NCBI GenBank assembly: GCA_016584305.1
Contig: JACEEZ010020935.1
Span: 1 to 64,000 of the forward strand
Reading direction: 5' to 3'
DNA: 64,000 nt
Source of the DNA: Chionoecetes opilio
Taxonomy: Eukaryota > Arthropoda > Malacostraca > Decapoda > Majidae
Shown: positions 44,376 to 55,559 of the stretch, in pieces
Layout: each line of letters begins with the position of its first letter
Numbering within the stretch: position 1 is the stretch's first letter
Notes under the pieces: generated by a model
The model's database searches: none
What the model saw: only the letters and a program-made list of their open reading frames with translations
Told to the model about the DNA's origin: nothing
Program-made: the position numbers and the translations under genes

Positions 44376-45779
44376 GAGGCCGGTGCCCCCACCCCTTCCG
44401 GCCAATACGTAAGAGAGAACCCACTCTACACCCCCAAAGCCCGCTGATAGGGCTCCGTATAGCCGAGGGTCGCCCCTCCCCCTCATCCCCTCCGGCCCAG
44501 TGGATGGGACTCCACTCTACAAACCCCCCCCATCTTTGTCTTCGCTGCCCTCTATACTCGCAGTGGCTCTTAAACGGGGGCGCGTCCCCTTAAGGGGCGC
44601 CAAAAATTTTATAAGGGGGGGACGCGAGCGGCCCCCCAAAGTGTTAAGGAGGAACTGAACGCGATCAGATACTGAAACGCGTCTGGTACCGATTTCCCCC
44701 CTCCTACATATAGTATAACCACGGGATGCAGCCGGACTGCCGTCAGTACTGAAAAGCAGCTTCACCAACAAGACAGTGGCCAGCCCCTCAACCTGGTTTT
44801 AACTTAGTCTATTAGTAATTAAAACACGCCCTAAAATTACTGATTTGCACCCTAAAGCCTGCTTTTTTATTATTTTTTTTGAAATTTTACTTTTAGTGTA
44901 GTTTTGAATCTGAATTATAACGTTTTGAAATATTTATTATTATTATCATTGTTTTTATCATTATTATTGAGCTATTATTATCTTTATTATCATTATTAAA
45001 ATTATATTTTTTTTTTTTAGCATTTATGTTCATAAGTTTTTTCTATAGCCTACCCCCTTTTAATTTAAACTAAAAATCCCTATCCGAGGGTGTAATAAAA
45101 TTTCTAGTAACACACAAAAATCTATGCATTTTTTTGTTTTGCTCTGAAATTTTTTTACAAAAACCCTTTGTAAAAAAAGGCTCGTCGGGAAAAAACTAGG
45201 AAATATGTTTAAGATTTCCCCAAAATATGGCTTCACATCACTTAGCAAGGAATACTTCGACGTACCACAGTGTGTTGTATGCTAAAAACCCTGAAAAATG
45301 ATGAGAAATGCCCCCTACGAAATAAAATGGCACCTTCTGGGAAAAAAAACCCAAATCACTGAAAATAAAGAACCCTTATTTTGGGCAACCAAAAAAGACC
45401 CCTTACGAGACAACGACTAGCGCCAGGGGAAACCCTTTTTGGGACATCTTTCCGCAAAGGGTTTTGTGGACCCATCGTATGAATTATCTCTTATAAAATG
45501 CTAAAGCCAAAAATCCACATACCATGGGGGAAACTTTTTTAAAACCTTACTTCTACGTACTCAAAGATGCTATTTCCAAGGAAAACACAAAAAATTTGGG
45601 GAAGATTTAACCCCCTGTTTCCCACATTTAAAGCACCCGGGGGGGAAAAGAAATGTCGGAAGACAAAAAAACTTAAGTTTTTGGAAAGTTGTGTTCACCA
45701 GGATTTTTTTTTTATTTATTTTATTTGGGTTTAACCAAGGGTAGGTCATGTCCCCAAATTTTTATTGAGTTTTTATGGG
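44376..45779. other. Mostly unassigned; a hAT-like end at about 44565-44650
   Basis: GCAGTGGCTCTTAAACGGG near 44565 with a G-rich follow-up resembles a hAT terminus of a short non-autonomous element, but no partner end was located. From about 45000 homopolymer runs become frequent. Confidence 0.35.
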
Positions 45780-46990
45780 AAAATTTTATGAGAGGGCCGA
45801 TAATAAATAAGGTTTTAATGATATAATATCCTGGTTTTTAAAGAAAAACCATTCGACAATGTCCACACAGCGACTCTTAAAAAAGGGTTAAGGGGCTCAT
45901 TTAATAGATGGGAAGGTTTTTCGTTGGACAGGCTTGTCTAATTTGGTTAGGCAAAAAAGGGGTTTTAAAATTAATGGTTTAAATCTAAGGGGGAAACGGT
46001 GACAATTGGATTTCCCAAAAGGGGCTTTTTTGGGGGTAAATTCTATTTTTGTTTTTTAAAATCAACGATTTGGGATAGGGGGGATTCCCGTGATATCAAA
46101 AGCTTGCTGTGAAAACTAAGGTATTTTTGGATTTTTGGGATCACAGCCCTGATGTAAACATATTGAAGGGAGACTTAGATAAACTTAATGATAGGGAAAG
46201 TAGATGGAAAATGGAATTTAAATGAAAAGTCCCGGGCTTTATAAATGTTGGTAAAAAAAAACCCTGGAAATAATACACCATACGAAATGTATCGCTAAAA
46301 AGATCAAAAAGTGAGAAAGATCTTGAAGTGAGAGTGAGTTTCCGCCCCCCCGACTTGGGAAACCCATGTATTGGGGTTTGGAAATAGAGCTAATAGGGTT
46401 TTTAGGATTCTTACCAAAAGGGTTTTTAAAAGTAGAATGGGGGAAAGTTTTTTCTAAAGCTATTTTGGTTTAGCCCAAACCTCACCTAGACTTTTGGGGT
46501 TTTCCTTTTTTGGCCCTCCATTTACAGGATGGTTTTGGGGCCTTGTTATAATCAGTCCCAGAGAAGGATGCCCAAAATGATTAAAGGGGGATCGCCCTTT
46601 TAGGTTATGAGAGGGAGATTAAAAGCTTTTAAAATTTTACACTCCTCAGAGACGCAAAAGAAAGGGCGTTTTAAAAAAAAAAATTAAGGGGTAAAAGGTT
46701 TAATAAAGGGAGGTAGGAAAGTTCTTAGGGCTATTAACCCGGGTGAACAAAAAAGTAAGGGATTAAAGCGGGAAAAAGCGTATATTTAAAAAAAAAATGG
46801 GGAAAAACGGGTTCAAAAAATAGGGGGGTAAATGATTGGAATGGAAAACCTTAGTTTTAGAAGGTTAAACCCTTAGTGGGGGGTCATTATTGAGTTTTTA
46901 AGGGAGGCTAGATAAATTCATGGATGGGGATGAAAGGGGGGAAATGTGGGTTTAGTGTTAAGTAACGGGAAAACCACCTCGTGTATTTTC
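45780..46990 (+). pseudogene. CR1/BS-like non-LTR retrotransposon, 3' half of reverse transcriptase, heavily frameshifted
   Basis: Blocks on the plus strand keep the order of the family: a NVPTQRLLKKVKGLI block near 45858, LDKLND-type near 46175, MEFN-type near 46205, a NNPGN-like block near 46255, NRANRVFRILTKRVFKSR near 46385, a RGDLI-type block near 46615, and LDKFMDGDERGE near 46911. Nearly every block is in a new frame, and most breaks lie at G, T, C or A runs, so some may be sequencing errors. Confidence 0.7.
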
Positions 46991-48955
46991 TCAGGGCCCT
47001 TTTGGGGTTTTCCCCTTTTTTTCTTATGTTTTCTTATTTTTCAAAGGTTTAAAACCCTTCCCCCCAGTGTTTTTAACCCAAGAACAGAAAATTTTCCGGG
47101 GAAGTTTTTGATTGGCGTGTAAACCCTTTTAAAGTTTCCCCCCCATTTTGGGGATCACGCTAAAGGCTTCGTTACGAAGTGAAAGAAAAGGCTCCATTGG
47201 CGTTTTTCTACGCATTACTTCATACATCGCCAAATTTTTGAAAAAGACTCTATCCTACGACTCCCGAAAAATAAAACAAAATCCCAAACAAGATGGGGGG
47301 AACCACAAAAAAGCACAGGTTTCTCTCAACCCCACGACTGTTTTTCAAAGTTTTGGGCAAAATTTGATACAGAGCATCCAAAACTCCTTTTTTTTACACT
47401 AATATGCCTGGGTCTCAAAGGGGAACATGCCGGGAATTTTTCCCATAAAATTTAGCAAAATGATTTTCTCGCCACGTTTTTAATTTAGAGGAGGTTAGCT
47501 TGTCCTTGGCTACAAAGGGATATATTTTTAAGCCCCCCCCCCCCCCCCCCTTAAAATTTTCTTGAACCGGCAGTTACAAGTTTAAACAGATAAAATTTGA
47601 TTGCCCCCTATGAGGGAATTCAAAATTCATCAGTAGTTGCAGCTGTGAAAGCGTCGCCTCCACAAGAAAACACGACATAAGTGTCCCCCGCTGGATGAAA
47701 AATTTTTAAAGAAAAATTTTTACAGACGCCTGGAAACAGGATAGAAGATCACCTTCAAGGACTGGGGAAAAAGGGGAAAACAAAATTTTTTTCGTAACAT
47801 CGCGAAGGGAGTTTAGAATTCAGTCTTGCCAAAACCCCTTTTCCTTGGAATTTTAAAGATGTCCCGGATGCTAAACTTATTTGGGTAACTAGTCAAAAAA
47901 GGTTTTATGGGGTTTTTGGGTCGCGCACAAACGGGATACTCGTCAAATAAGTTTGTTTTTTTTGCTTTTGTTTTTATCCCAACTGATGCTGGGAAAACCC
48001 CACTTCACCCCAGATAAGTTTATGAAAAAGGGGACAATGACTTGTAGGATTCGTTTTTTACAATTTTTTTGGTAAACCCGAAAATTTTTATCCCAAAAAA
48101 TTTCCCGACCAAAAAAAGTAAATCTCCTTTGCCAATAATTGAAATTTTAGTTCAAGGAACTCTTCTTGGGGAAGGGCCCTTTCCCGGGCGCTATTTCGCC
48201 AAATTTTGTAAACCCCTCCGGCACTCCGTTCAAGTGTGGGAAAAATTTAGGAGTTTTTTGACCGACCCAAAGAATAGCGCGCGCAGCAACACACATTTCT
48301 TATGGTGGAAGAAAATTGCTTTTTCTCTGTCCCCCCCACGTAATAAAAACCTGGGTTTCTTATAGGTTTTTTATATGTGTATTTACAAAATATTTTAAGA
48401 TTAGCCGCAAACGGGCGCCCCAAAAAGGGGTAAAAGATATGTTTTTCGGGGGTAAAAAAGCCCGAAAAACGGGTCAAAAAGAGATTTCAAAAACACATTC
48501 GAAAAACCCAAGGGCCCGATTCGTCCCCAGCACTTTACGAAAGTTAATTGGGAACCAAGTTTTCATCCAAAAACTGTTTTAAAAAAAAAAAAATTTGGGC
48601 CCAAATTTTTTGGCAAATCTACTACTAATCCCTTAAAAAAAAAAAATATTTATATATCAAAAATAATTTTTTCTTAAAAAATTTTTTTTCTAAAAAAAAC
48701 GAATTATTCTCAAAAAATTGTTTGCCCAAGAAAGAACGGTTTTTGATGCCCTAGGGTAGATCTGTTTTAAAAATTGTATTTTCAACATACGTTAAATTTT
48801 TCGTTTAAAAAAAATTGTACATCTTTCGATGTGGGAATAATACTTTTTTTATTAATTTTCCCCAAAAAAAGAATGTTTTTTTTGAAAAGGGGGTAAAAAA
48901 TATAAAAGGGATAAATAAATTGAGCACGAGTATTGTCCTTTTTCCCCCACTGTTC
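46990..48955. other. Unassigned sequence with abnormal homopolymer load
   Basis: No protein motif was recognised; open frames of 80-98 codons (47148-47402, 48069-48365) have no known domain. Runs of four or more identical bases are far denser than elsewhere, including about 20 C at 47535-47550. Confidence 0.5.
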
Positions 48956-48959
48956 ATAT

Positions 48960-49090
48960 ATTTTTTTTTCTCTCCCCTTTTTCTCTCCCTTTTCTCTCTC
49001 TCTCTCTCTCTCTCCTTTTCCCCCTCTCTCTTCTCTCTCTCTCTCCCCCTCCCCTCCCCTCTCTCCCTTTTCTCTCTTCGTCTCTTCTTC
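48960..49090. repeat. (CT)n/(C)n pyrimidine tract
   Basis: Pyrimidine-only sequence with TCTC and CCCCTCCCC runs. Confidence 0.95.
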
Positions 49091-49611
49091 TTTAATATTC
49101 CCCTTTTTTCCCCTTTCTTCCCGTTTTTTAAAATTCTTTTTCTTTCCAAAAAAATTTTATTTCAAAAAATTTTTTTATTAAACAAAAAAAATAGTAACAA
49201 CTTTTTTTTCTCAATAATAATGGGAATTTTTCTCACTCTTTTTACTAAACAGTACATCTAATATAATATAGGGGTGCCCCTGTGTCTGTGGGGTGTGTTG
49301 GGGTCCCCGTCCCCGTCTTCTGTTTGGGGGGACCCCAAACTGTAAATTTAAATTTTTATGAGAGTAGGCTCAAAATTCCCCAAATAAATCAAAGGGGGTT
49401 AAAAGGCCCTTTTTCCCCGTCGATTGAATTTTTTTTAAAAGGGGGGGTTTTGGGGTAAAAACACTTTTCAAGGGTTAGATTACCAAAAAGAAAATCTGCG
49501 GTGGGCCCCCTTTCCGAAATTCCCCTAATTTCCCCGAAAAAGAAAATAAAAAAAGGAATTAAACCCGGGTTCCCTGGGGTTTTTTGTTGGTGGGGGGGGG
49601 GGGGTGGGGCT

Positions 49612-49700
49612 CGTGTGTGTGTGTGTGTGTGTGGGGGTGTGTGTGTGTGTGTGTGGTGTGTGTGTGTGTTGTGTGTGTGTGTGTTGTGTGTGTGTGCTTG
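49612..49700. repeat. (GT)n microsatellite
   Basis: About 85 bp of GT repeats with GGT interruptions, preceded by a 12-G run. Confidence 0.95.
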
Positions 49701-49850
49701 CAGGACAGGCGTGGGCGGGGTGAGACAGGCGTGGGGCTGGGTAAGGCAGGCTGGGGCTGGGGTGAGGCAGGGTGGGCTAGAGTGAGGCAGGTGTGGGCTG
49801 GGGTGAGACAAGCGTGGGGCTGGGGTGAGGCAGGCTACGGTGGTGGTAGG
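49700..49850 (+). repeat. G-rich minisatellite, unit about 22 bp
   Basis: About six imperfect copies of a GGGGTGAGGCAGGCGTGGGCT-like unit follow the GT tract. Confidence 0.85.
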
Positions 49851-50054
49851 TGGTCTACCCCGAGGCACTTTGACCAGTGACCACGACAGCAACAACACGA
49901 ATTGGAGCTATAGCAACTTCACATTGTCTTTTAAAATATACTACTACGACAAACATCAAACCATGGGTCCGAAGGGCCCACAAACACTTGTTGTATATCT
50001 ATTTATCTTGAATGTATCATATGCTAAACAATAAGTAGTTTCGTTAATACATTT

Positions 50055-50057
<3 letters not shown>

Positions 50058-50124
<67 letters not shown>

Positions 50125-50160
50125 CTCTCTCCTCTCTCTCTCTCTCTTCTTCTCTCTCTC
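50058..50160. repeat. (CT)n microsatellite
   Basis: About 100 bp of CT, directly beyond the poly-A tail (T run on the plus strand) of the Jockey-like element. Confidence 0.95.
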
Positions 50161-50496
50161 CTTTTTTTTTTTTTTTTAACTTAATACATTGAAAACAAAA
50201 AGGGAGTTGATGTGCTAAAGTCCCGGCTGGGACGCCAAGGACTATCTCTAGCAGTATTATATTTATTCATAACAATAATTATACAAATAATATGGAAAAA
50301 GTATAGCAATTCTCTACTATAAACTAATATTAATGCACGAATGATTAAGAAATTATATTAACAACTATACGCTAATACCAATAATATAAAGAAAGTATAC
50401 TAATACATTGATACACATATATATAAAGAAATCATACTAATATATAACATTAATTTTATAATACTGATGTTTAGTCATTATTTTTATTGCATGTTT

Positions 50497-53334
50497 TTAT
50501 TGCGTTAGTTCCGCTTGCAGCCAGGCATTTACGCCCGATTTGAAGGCGTGCAGGGAAGTGGTGAGGTGCAGGTCGGTCTGGCGAACCAAGGTGTTCCATA
50601 GTCGACCATAGGGGGGTAGGAAGGAGCGGAAGTAATGTTCCGTCCTCTCGAAGGGCACAGTCACCTGATGGTCGATGTTGTGGGCCTCACGGGTAGCATG
50701 GGAGGGCCTTACCCGTGGGTTGAGGCGCAGCTATGCTAGTTGTAGGAGTTGCATCCTGTGAGCCCTGTACATGAGGCACATGCCTGCCACGTCACGCCGC
50801 TGCTGGAGAGGTTGAATGATCTGTGCAGCAGCCTCAGGGGCTTTCAGCCAGGCCAGCCGCTGGGCTCTGGCTTGAACCTGGTCAAGGAGGCCGAGGTATG
50901 ACGGGGGGCAAGAGGACCATGCGAGGGGCGAGTATTCCATCAGGGAGCGGACTTGTGACTTGTATGAGCGTCCAGGAGGTGCGCGACGCGTCGGATGCAG
51001 CTCAGTTTTCAGACAGCATCATTGGCGACCTTCCTGACGTGGCTGATGTATGTGTGGCCAGAGTCGAACTCCACCCCTAGAATGTTGACTGACTCCTGAA
51101 GGTGTATTTTTCTGCCTTCCAGGAGAATGGCGTGTTGGTCCCAGTTGACTGCATCTTGCCTGCGAGAGATGAGGACTGTTTGGGTCTTGTCTGGTGCAAA
51201 GGTGACTTGCCATCTCTTGCCCCAGGAGGCGATGCTCTGCAGTGCCTGGTTGATGCGAATGACTATGTTGTGGCGGTCACTCCTCTCACAGGTGAATCTG
51301 AGTCATCTGCATACGCTCTTTCCTCAGGAATCAGCTGCAGGATGTCGTTGAAGTAAACGTTCCATAGTAATGGCCCGAGTACACTTCCTTGAGGGACACT
51401 GGCTTTGATAGGATTTTCAGAGGAGGTGTGACCATTCACCACCACGCGCAGAGTTCTTTCGTGCAGGTAATCTTGGAGGAGGTGTAACAGGTCACCGCAG
51501 ATCCCCAGTTTTCTCAGCTTGGTAGTGATGCCCTGATGCCACACCTTATCAAAGGCACCAGCGATGTCAAGAAGACGACAAAGGTGTCTTCGCCCCAATC
51601 TAGGGAGTGGTTCCAGGCTGCTGAGTGCAGGAGAAGAAGGTCTGCTGCGGATCTCCCCTGTCGGAAGCCGAATTGCCGTGAATTTAGCAAGCGGTGAGAG
51701 TCAAAAAATTTAGTGATTTTGGAGGCAATGATGGACTCAAGAACTTTCCCAACAACGGAGAGGAGGGAAATGAGGCGGTAGTTTTGAGGATCACCTCTGC
51801 TCTTCTTTTTGTGGATAGCACAGACTCTCGCAGCTTTCCACTCAGATGGCCACTGCTGAGATGAAAGGCACTCCCGAAAGATGGTAGCAAGAGTCACAGC
51901 AAATTGTGAGGCACATCTTTGAAGCAGGTGAGGGCTGATACTATCTGGTCCCAGCGCTTTCTTGGGATCAACTTGTTGAAGTTGTTGCAACACCTCCTCC
52001 GTGGTAATGGTGATGTTCCCTAGGGCGGCCTTGGTTAGAACCGGAACTGTAGGAGGTTCACGTTCTGGGTCAGGAACTGTCATCTTGGAGGAGAAGTGGG
52101 CAGCCAACACCTGAGCTCTACCCCGGTGACTTGTGCCAACAGAGCCATCAGGTGCTGTCAGCGGTGGGATGCTGTCGTCACGAGAGAAGCCTTGTTGTTG
52201 TTTGATGCTGCTCCACCAATCCTTAGTGCCCACTGACTGGCCTGTTAGCTTTCGCTTGAGGTGATCCCTCCAGTTGTTGATCGCCTCTTTCTGGACCCTT
52301 TTCATATTTTCACAGGCCATTTTGTGCTGGTGTTTATGTCTTCTTGTGGGGTGGGACTTATATCGCAGCCAGGCCTTGCTCTTATTGTCTGCTGCTTTCC
52401 TGCATTGAAAGCCAAACCAGGGCTGGTCTCCCGGTTTAGACTTGTATGTCTGGCAGGGCACAAATTTTCTTTGGTAGGACATCAGGATTTCTGTGAAGTT
52501 CTTCACTTGTGTGTCAACGTCACCTGTAAGCACGTCAGACCACAAAATGTTGTCAAGTGTTGCCTTCATTGCATCTCAGTCCCCTTTGTCCCATAGCCAG
52601 TTGGTGCGAGTCACTGCCTCATCTCTGTCGATGGCCAGCTTGATCTTGGTGAGAACAGCCAGGTGGTCGGAGGAACCCACTGTTGCTAGCGGGCGGCAAG
52701 TCACTATACTGCAAGGTAAATCGGTGATTACAGGGTCAAGTGAAGACCCTGAGATGTGGGTGGGGAAGTCGACGTGATTGGTGAGTCCAAACACCGTCAA
52801 CAGCTCGTCAAACTGCCTCCGGACAAGGTACTGATTGAGATCACCCACAATGATGAGATGCTTACAGGAGTGCTGGAGGAGCAGGGCATCTAAGTTGGTG
52901 GTCAGGTAGTGAAGGGGCTCACCACCTTGCTACTGTGGACGGTAACACACGCACAGCAGAAAGGAGTCTTGAGTGTGTGTCCACAATTTGAAGAACATCC
53001 TCTCCATGTGAGCAGGAAGGTCGACGGGGAGAGCTTGTACAAGGAGGCTGCTGCGGAAGCACACAGCGACTCCCCCAAAGGTACCTTGGGCTCTGTCACG
53101 CCGGAACCAACTGGAGTAGTCACCTATCTGCCCAAAGTTGCCTGACACTGAGGAGTTGAGGAAGGTCTCAGTAGTGGCAATGATGTCAGGACTGTGTGGC
53201 AAAACATGGCTGTACGTTAGGTCACCGACGTTAGTCTGGAAACCTCTAATGTTAGCTGAGATGATGGTAAGATTACCAAGAGCTTGCCTGCGGGGCGGCG
53301 TAGCTCCGGGGTGAGTAGTGATGTTGACTGTCAT
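50497..53334 (-). pseudogene. ORF2 of the Jockey-like element: apurinic endonuclease plus reverse transcriptase, few lesions
   Basis: The start is MTVNITTHPGATPPRR at 53334. Endonuclease motifs follow: ISANIRGF, ATTETFLN, GGVAVCFRSSL, CVCYRPQ, VGDLNQ and SSDHLAVL. Reverse transcriptase motifs are KKALGPDSISPHLL, NYRLISLLSVVGKVLESII, QFGFRQGRSAADLL, DIAGAFDKVWH, PQGSVLGPLLWNVYFNDI and the catalytic YADD near 51305. From 53334 to about 51590 the frame is continuous except for two stops (TAG at 52930, TGA at 52576). A single-base shift occurs near 51585 inside the first catalytic aspartate block, and another follows YADD. The tail with CMEYSPLAWSSCPP and PSYLGLLDQVQARAQRL leads to a stop at 50497. 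It was probably active recently on the family's time scale. Confidence 0.88.
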
Positions 53335-54469
53335 TGTGAGAGGGCGGGAAGGCTTGAGGTGGTGCCCAGCCTCCTACCTGTGAGGAGTCAGAAGTGGGGG
53401 CAGGAAACGCAAAGTTCTTGTTAAGAGAGGGAAGTAGACAAGCGTTATTTTGTGCCTGTTCCGCAGACAGCTGTTTGAAAAATGTATCCTGCCTTTCTTG
53501 ATCAAGGCGCGTGCGCACTCCTGGATGGTGTGGACCGTGGCGCTGGCAGTAGTCGCACTTCAACTTCCTGAAGCAGTCGTTGTCCGTGTGCCCACTTCTC
53601 TTGCAGTGATGGCAGTAGCTTCGAATCGGTGCCCGGGCTGTTTGAGCAGACCAAGCTGAGGCGTGCCGCCTTGCAGTTGTGGGCGTCGGGAGGGACTGGG
53701 AGCAGGGCGCGCTTGTCGTCTGGAGTTAAAATTATCTGCTTGATTATTTTGGTTGGATACTTGTGAAGTGCGAGTATCCGCCGCTCGGGTCTCGGGGCAG
53801 GTGGGGCGCGAGAAGCCCGGCGCTCAGGACTGTGGCAGTGGACGGCACTGATAACCCGGCGCTCTGGACTCACGGCAGGGAGGGTGCGGGTAGCGCGGCG
53901 CTCGGGACTCGTGATAGGTGAGGCGCGGTTGGTGTGGGCGCTCAGGGCTCGCGGCAGGTGTGGACGTGTTTTTCTTGATGAACGTTCACACCACGTATTT
54001 ATTGTATGGCAACAAACTTAAGTGGGAGTGGCTTATCAGACGTCCACCAAGGCCTGTGACAGGCTGTGAGGTTTGATTTGTGGCAGTGTGTTTTTGCCAC
54101 TGGCGGTCAATCCATTTAGGCTTAGCGCTTGTGGCAATGGTTCTGGTGTCAAGCTCTTCAAGGCTGGACTTGGTTACTGCTATGTTGTCAATAAAGTCCA
54201 GGATGGTTACTACAGCGTCTCTCTGCTGGGCGATACGCTGGGATGTCGTATCAAAAAAACCGAGGATGCTGTTTTTTCTTCGTAGCTCTCCTCTTAACTC
54301 TCTGATGATGTTGACTATATAGAGCTGCGGGTTCTAATTGCTGCAGATCTTCATCATCGTCATCATCGGCAGTGAGAAATTCAGTGGAGGCAGTATCGGA
54401 AGGCTCAGTCTCACCCTGTGGTGGGTGTGCAACTGCTTCCTGGAAGACCACGGGGGCCGAGATCCCCAC
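53273..54469 (-). pseudogene. ORF1 of the Jockey-like element (gag-like, CCHC finger), frameshifted
   Basis: The start is taken at 54469 (MGISAPVVFQEAV), followed by an acidic DDDDDED stretch. An extra T in a run near 54250 breaks the frame after KKKQHPRFF; the next frame continues DTTSQRIAQQRDAVVTILDF. A proline/arginine-rich part is coded by a 48-bp tandem repeat (53790-53965). Near 53610 the sequence YCHHCKRSGHTDNDCF forms a CX2CX4HX4C knuckle, with CDYCQRHG just after it. It ends at 53273, overlapping the first 62 bases of ORF2. Proteins of this kind bind the element's RNA. Confidence 0.78.
53790..53965 (-). repeat. 48-bp tandem repeat inside ORF1
   Basis: Four imperfect copies of a unit with CGGCGCTCGGGACTC and GGCAGGTG blocks. 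On the coding strand it gives repeated proline-, arginine- and serine-rich segments. Confidence 0.78.
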
Positions 54470-54719
54470 AGCCTCGCGTAGAACACTGACTTGACAGCAG
54501 TCGAGTGTTGTGTTGGTGTCGAGACAGCTGGTATGGGCGATGTTGGGACAGTCACCTCCTGATCATTCAGCAACTGATTTAGTGGTGGTTGTCTTGCCAC
54601 AGACTGCACACCAACGACCAGGTGCGTATCCAGGTAGGCCGCGGGGCCGTGCGATGAGGCGGTGGTGACAAGGGCGTAGCCAGAGGGGGGGTCAATGGGG
54701 TCATGCCCCCCCCCCCCCC

Positions 54720-55440
54720 AATTCACGATAAATTATTTTTTAAAATAAGTAGGCTTTAGCCTATAATCAGTATAATGGTGAAATGAAAATCATTTAATTA
54801 GTTACGTAATGTTGCATGTATATTCATTCATTGTTAACAATACAGCTTAGGCAAATATAATCAAATAATACTTCTATAATTGCTAACAGTGCAAACATTT
54901 CAACAAAAATTTCCCTTTTAAGCGTCTGCCAATAAACAATATAGTTACCCTTGTTTTGTGGGCGTTTTCGGTGCTCAATTTTTCAGTTGTTTTATATTTA
55001 TGACAGTAGATATAATTATTATTTACAATAACTTCTCTTTGATTCATCCTACTGATTAATATATAATTAAACAAATAAGTGCTTATTATGTTCGTATAAA
55101 GAGATCAAATATAATTTATAAAATGAATATGGTATATTCACAATCGAATGTTCGGCGGAGGCTTTGTTTATTTATGCATTCAGCTGATGTGCAGTGTGCC
55201 GACTGCCGGCTTTACCAATGAACAAAAGGTACAAAAAATTCCTTTATTTTATACCTTGTTTATATACAATTGTTTATTATTAATTGTTTTCGATGGCCCC
55301 GTATATTTTTTTAGGTTTACACTTATTGTAATGTATTAATATCATAATTTGGAAGGTAGTTAGTAATCAGTTGACCTCATGCATTTATAAATTTTCTGAA
55401 TATCAATATAAAAAAATAGTACAGTATTATATCAGACTAT
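54720..55440. other. Non-coding left part of the hAT element
   Basis: AT-rich sequence between the presumed terminus and the first coding remnants; no motif is seen. Confidence 0.4.
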
Positions 55441-55559
55441 CAGTGACAGTGACTATTTTTTGACAGATTGGGGGGATCATGTCCCGAGCCCCGAGAGCAA
55501 AAAGAAGATAACGATTCAGTCTGATCTTGCAAAGTTTTTCAAAAAACAAGAGATCTCCT

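Larger units (their letters stand above)
50162..54470 (-). mobile_element. Jockey-like non-LTR retrotransposon, nearly complete, with poly-A tail
   Basis: The minus strand holds ORF1 with a CCHC zinc knuckle, ORF2 with endonuclease and reverse transcriptase, a 3' untranslated region of about 320 bp (50496-50178) and a 16-base A tail (T run at 50162-50177). No long terminal repeats are present. It is the best-preserved protein-coding element in the window. The 5' end is not sharply defined; recognisable ORF1 begins by about 54470. Clade placement (Jockey versus CR1-like) is by overall look. Confidence 0.85.

Noticed and set aside
49501..49880. Frames with Cys/Val repeats near the GT tract
   Set aside because: They come from the (GT)n run and the 22-bp minisatellite.
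52261..52777. Plus-strand frames of 94-111 codons opposite the Jockey-like ORF2
   Set aside because: They are mirror frames of a well-supported reverse transcriptase and endonuclease.
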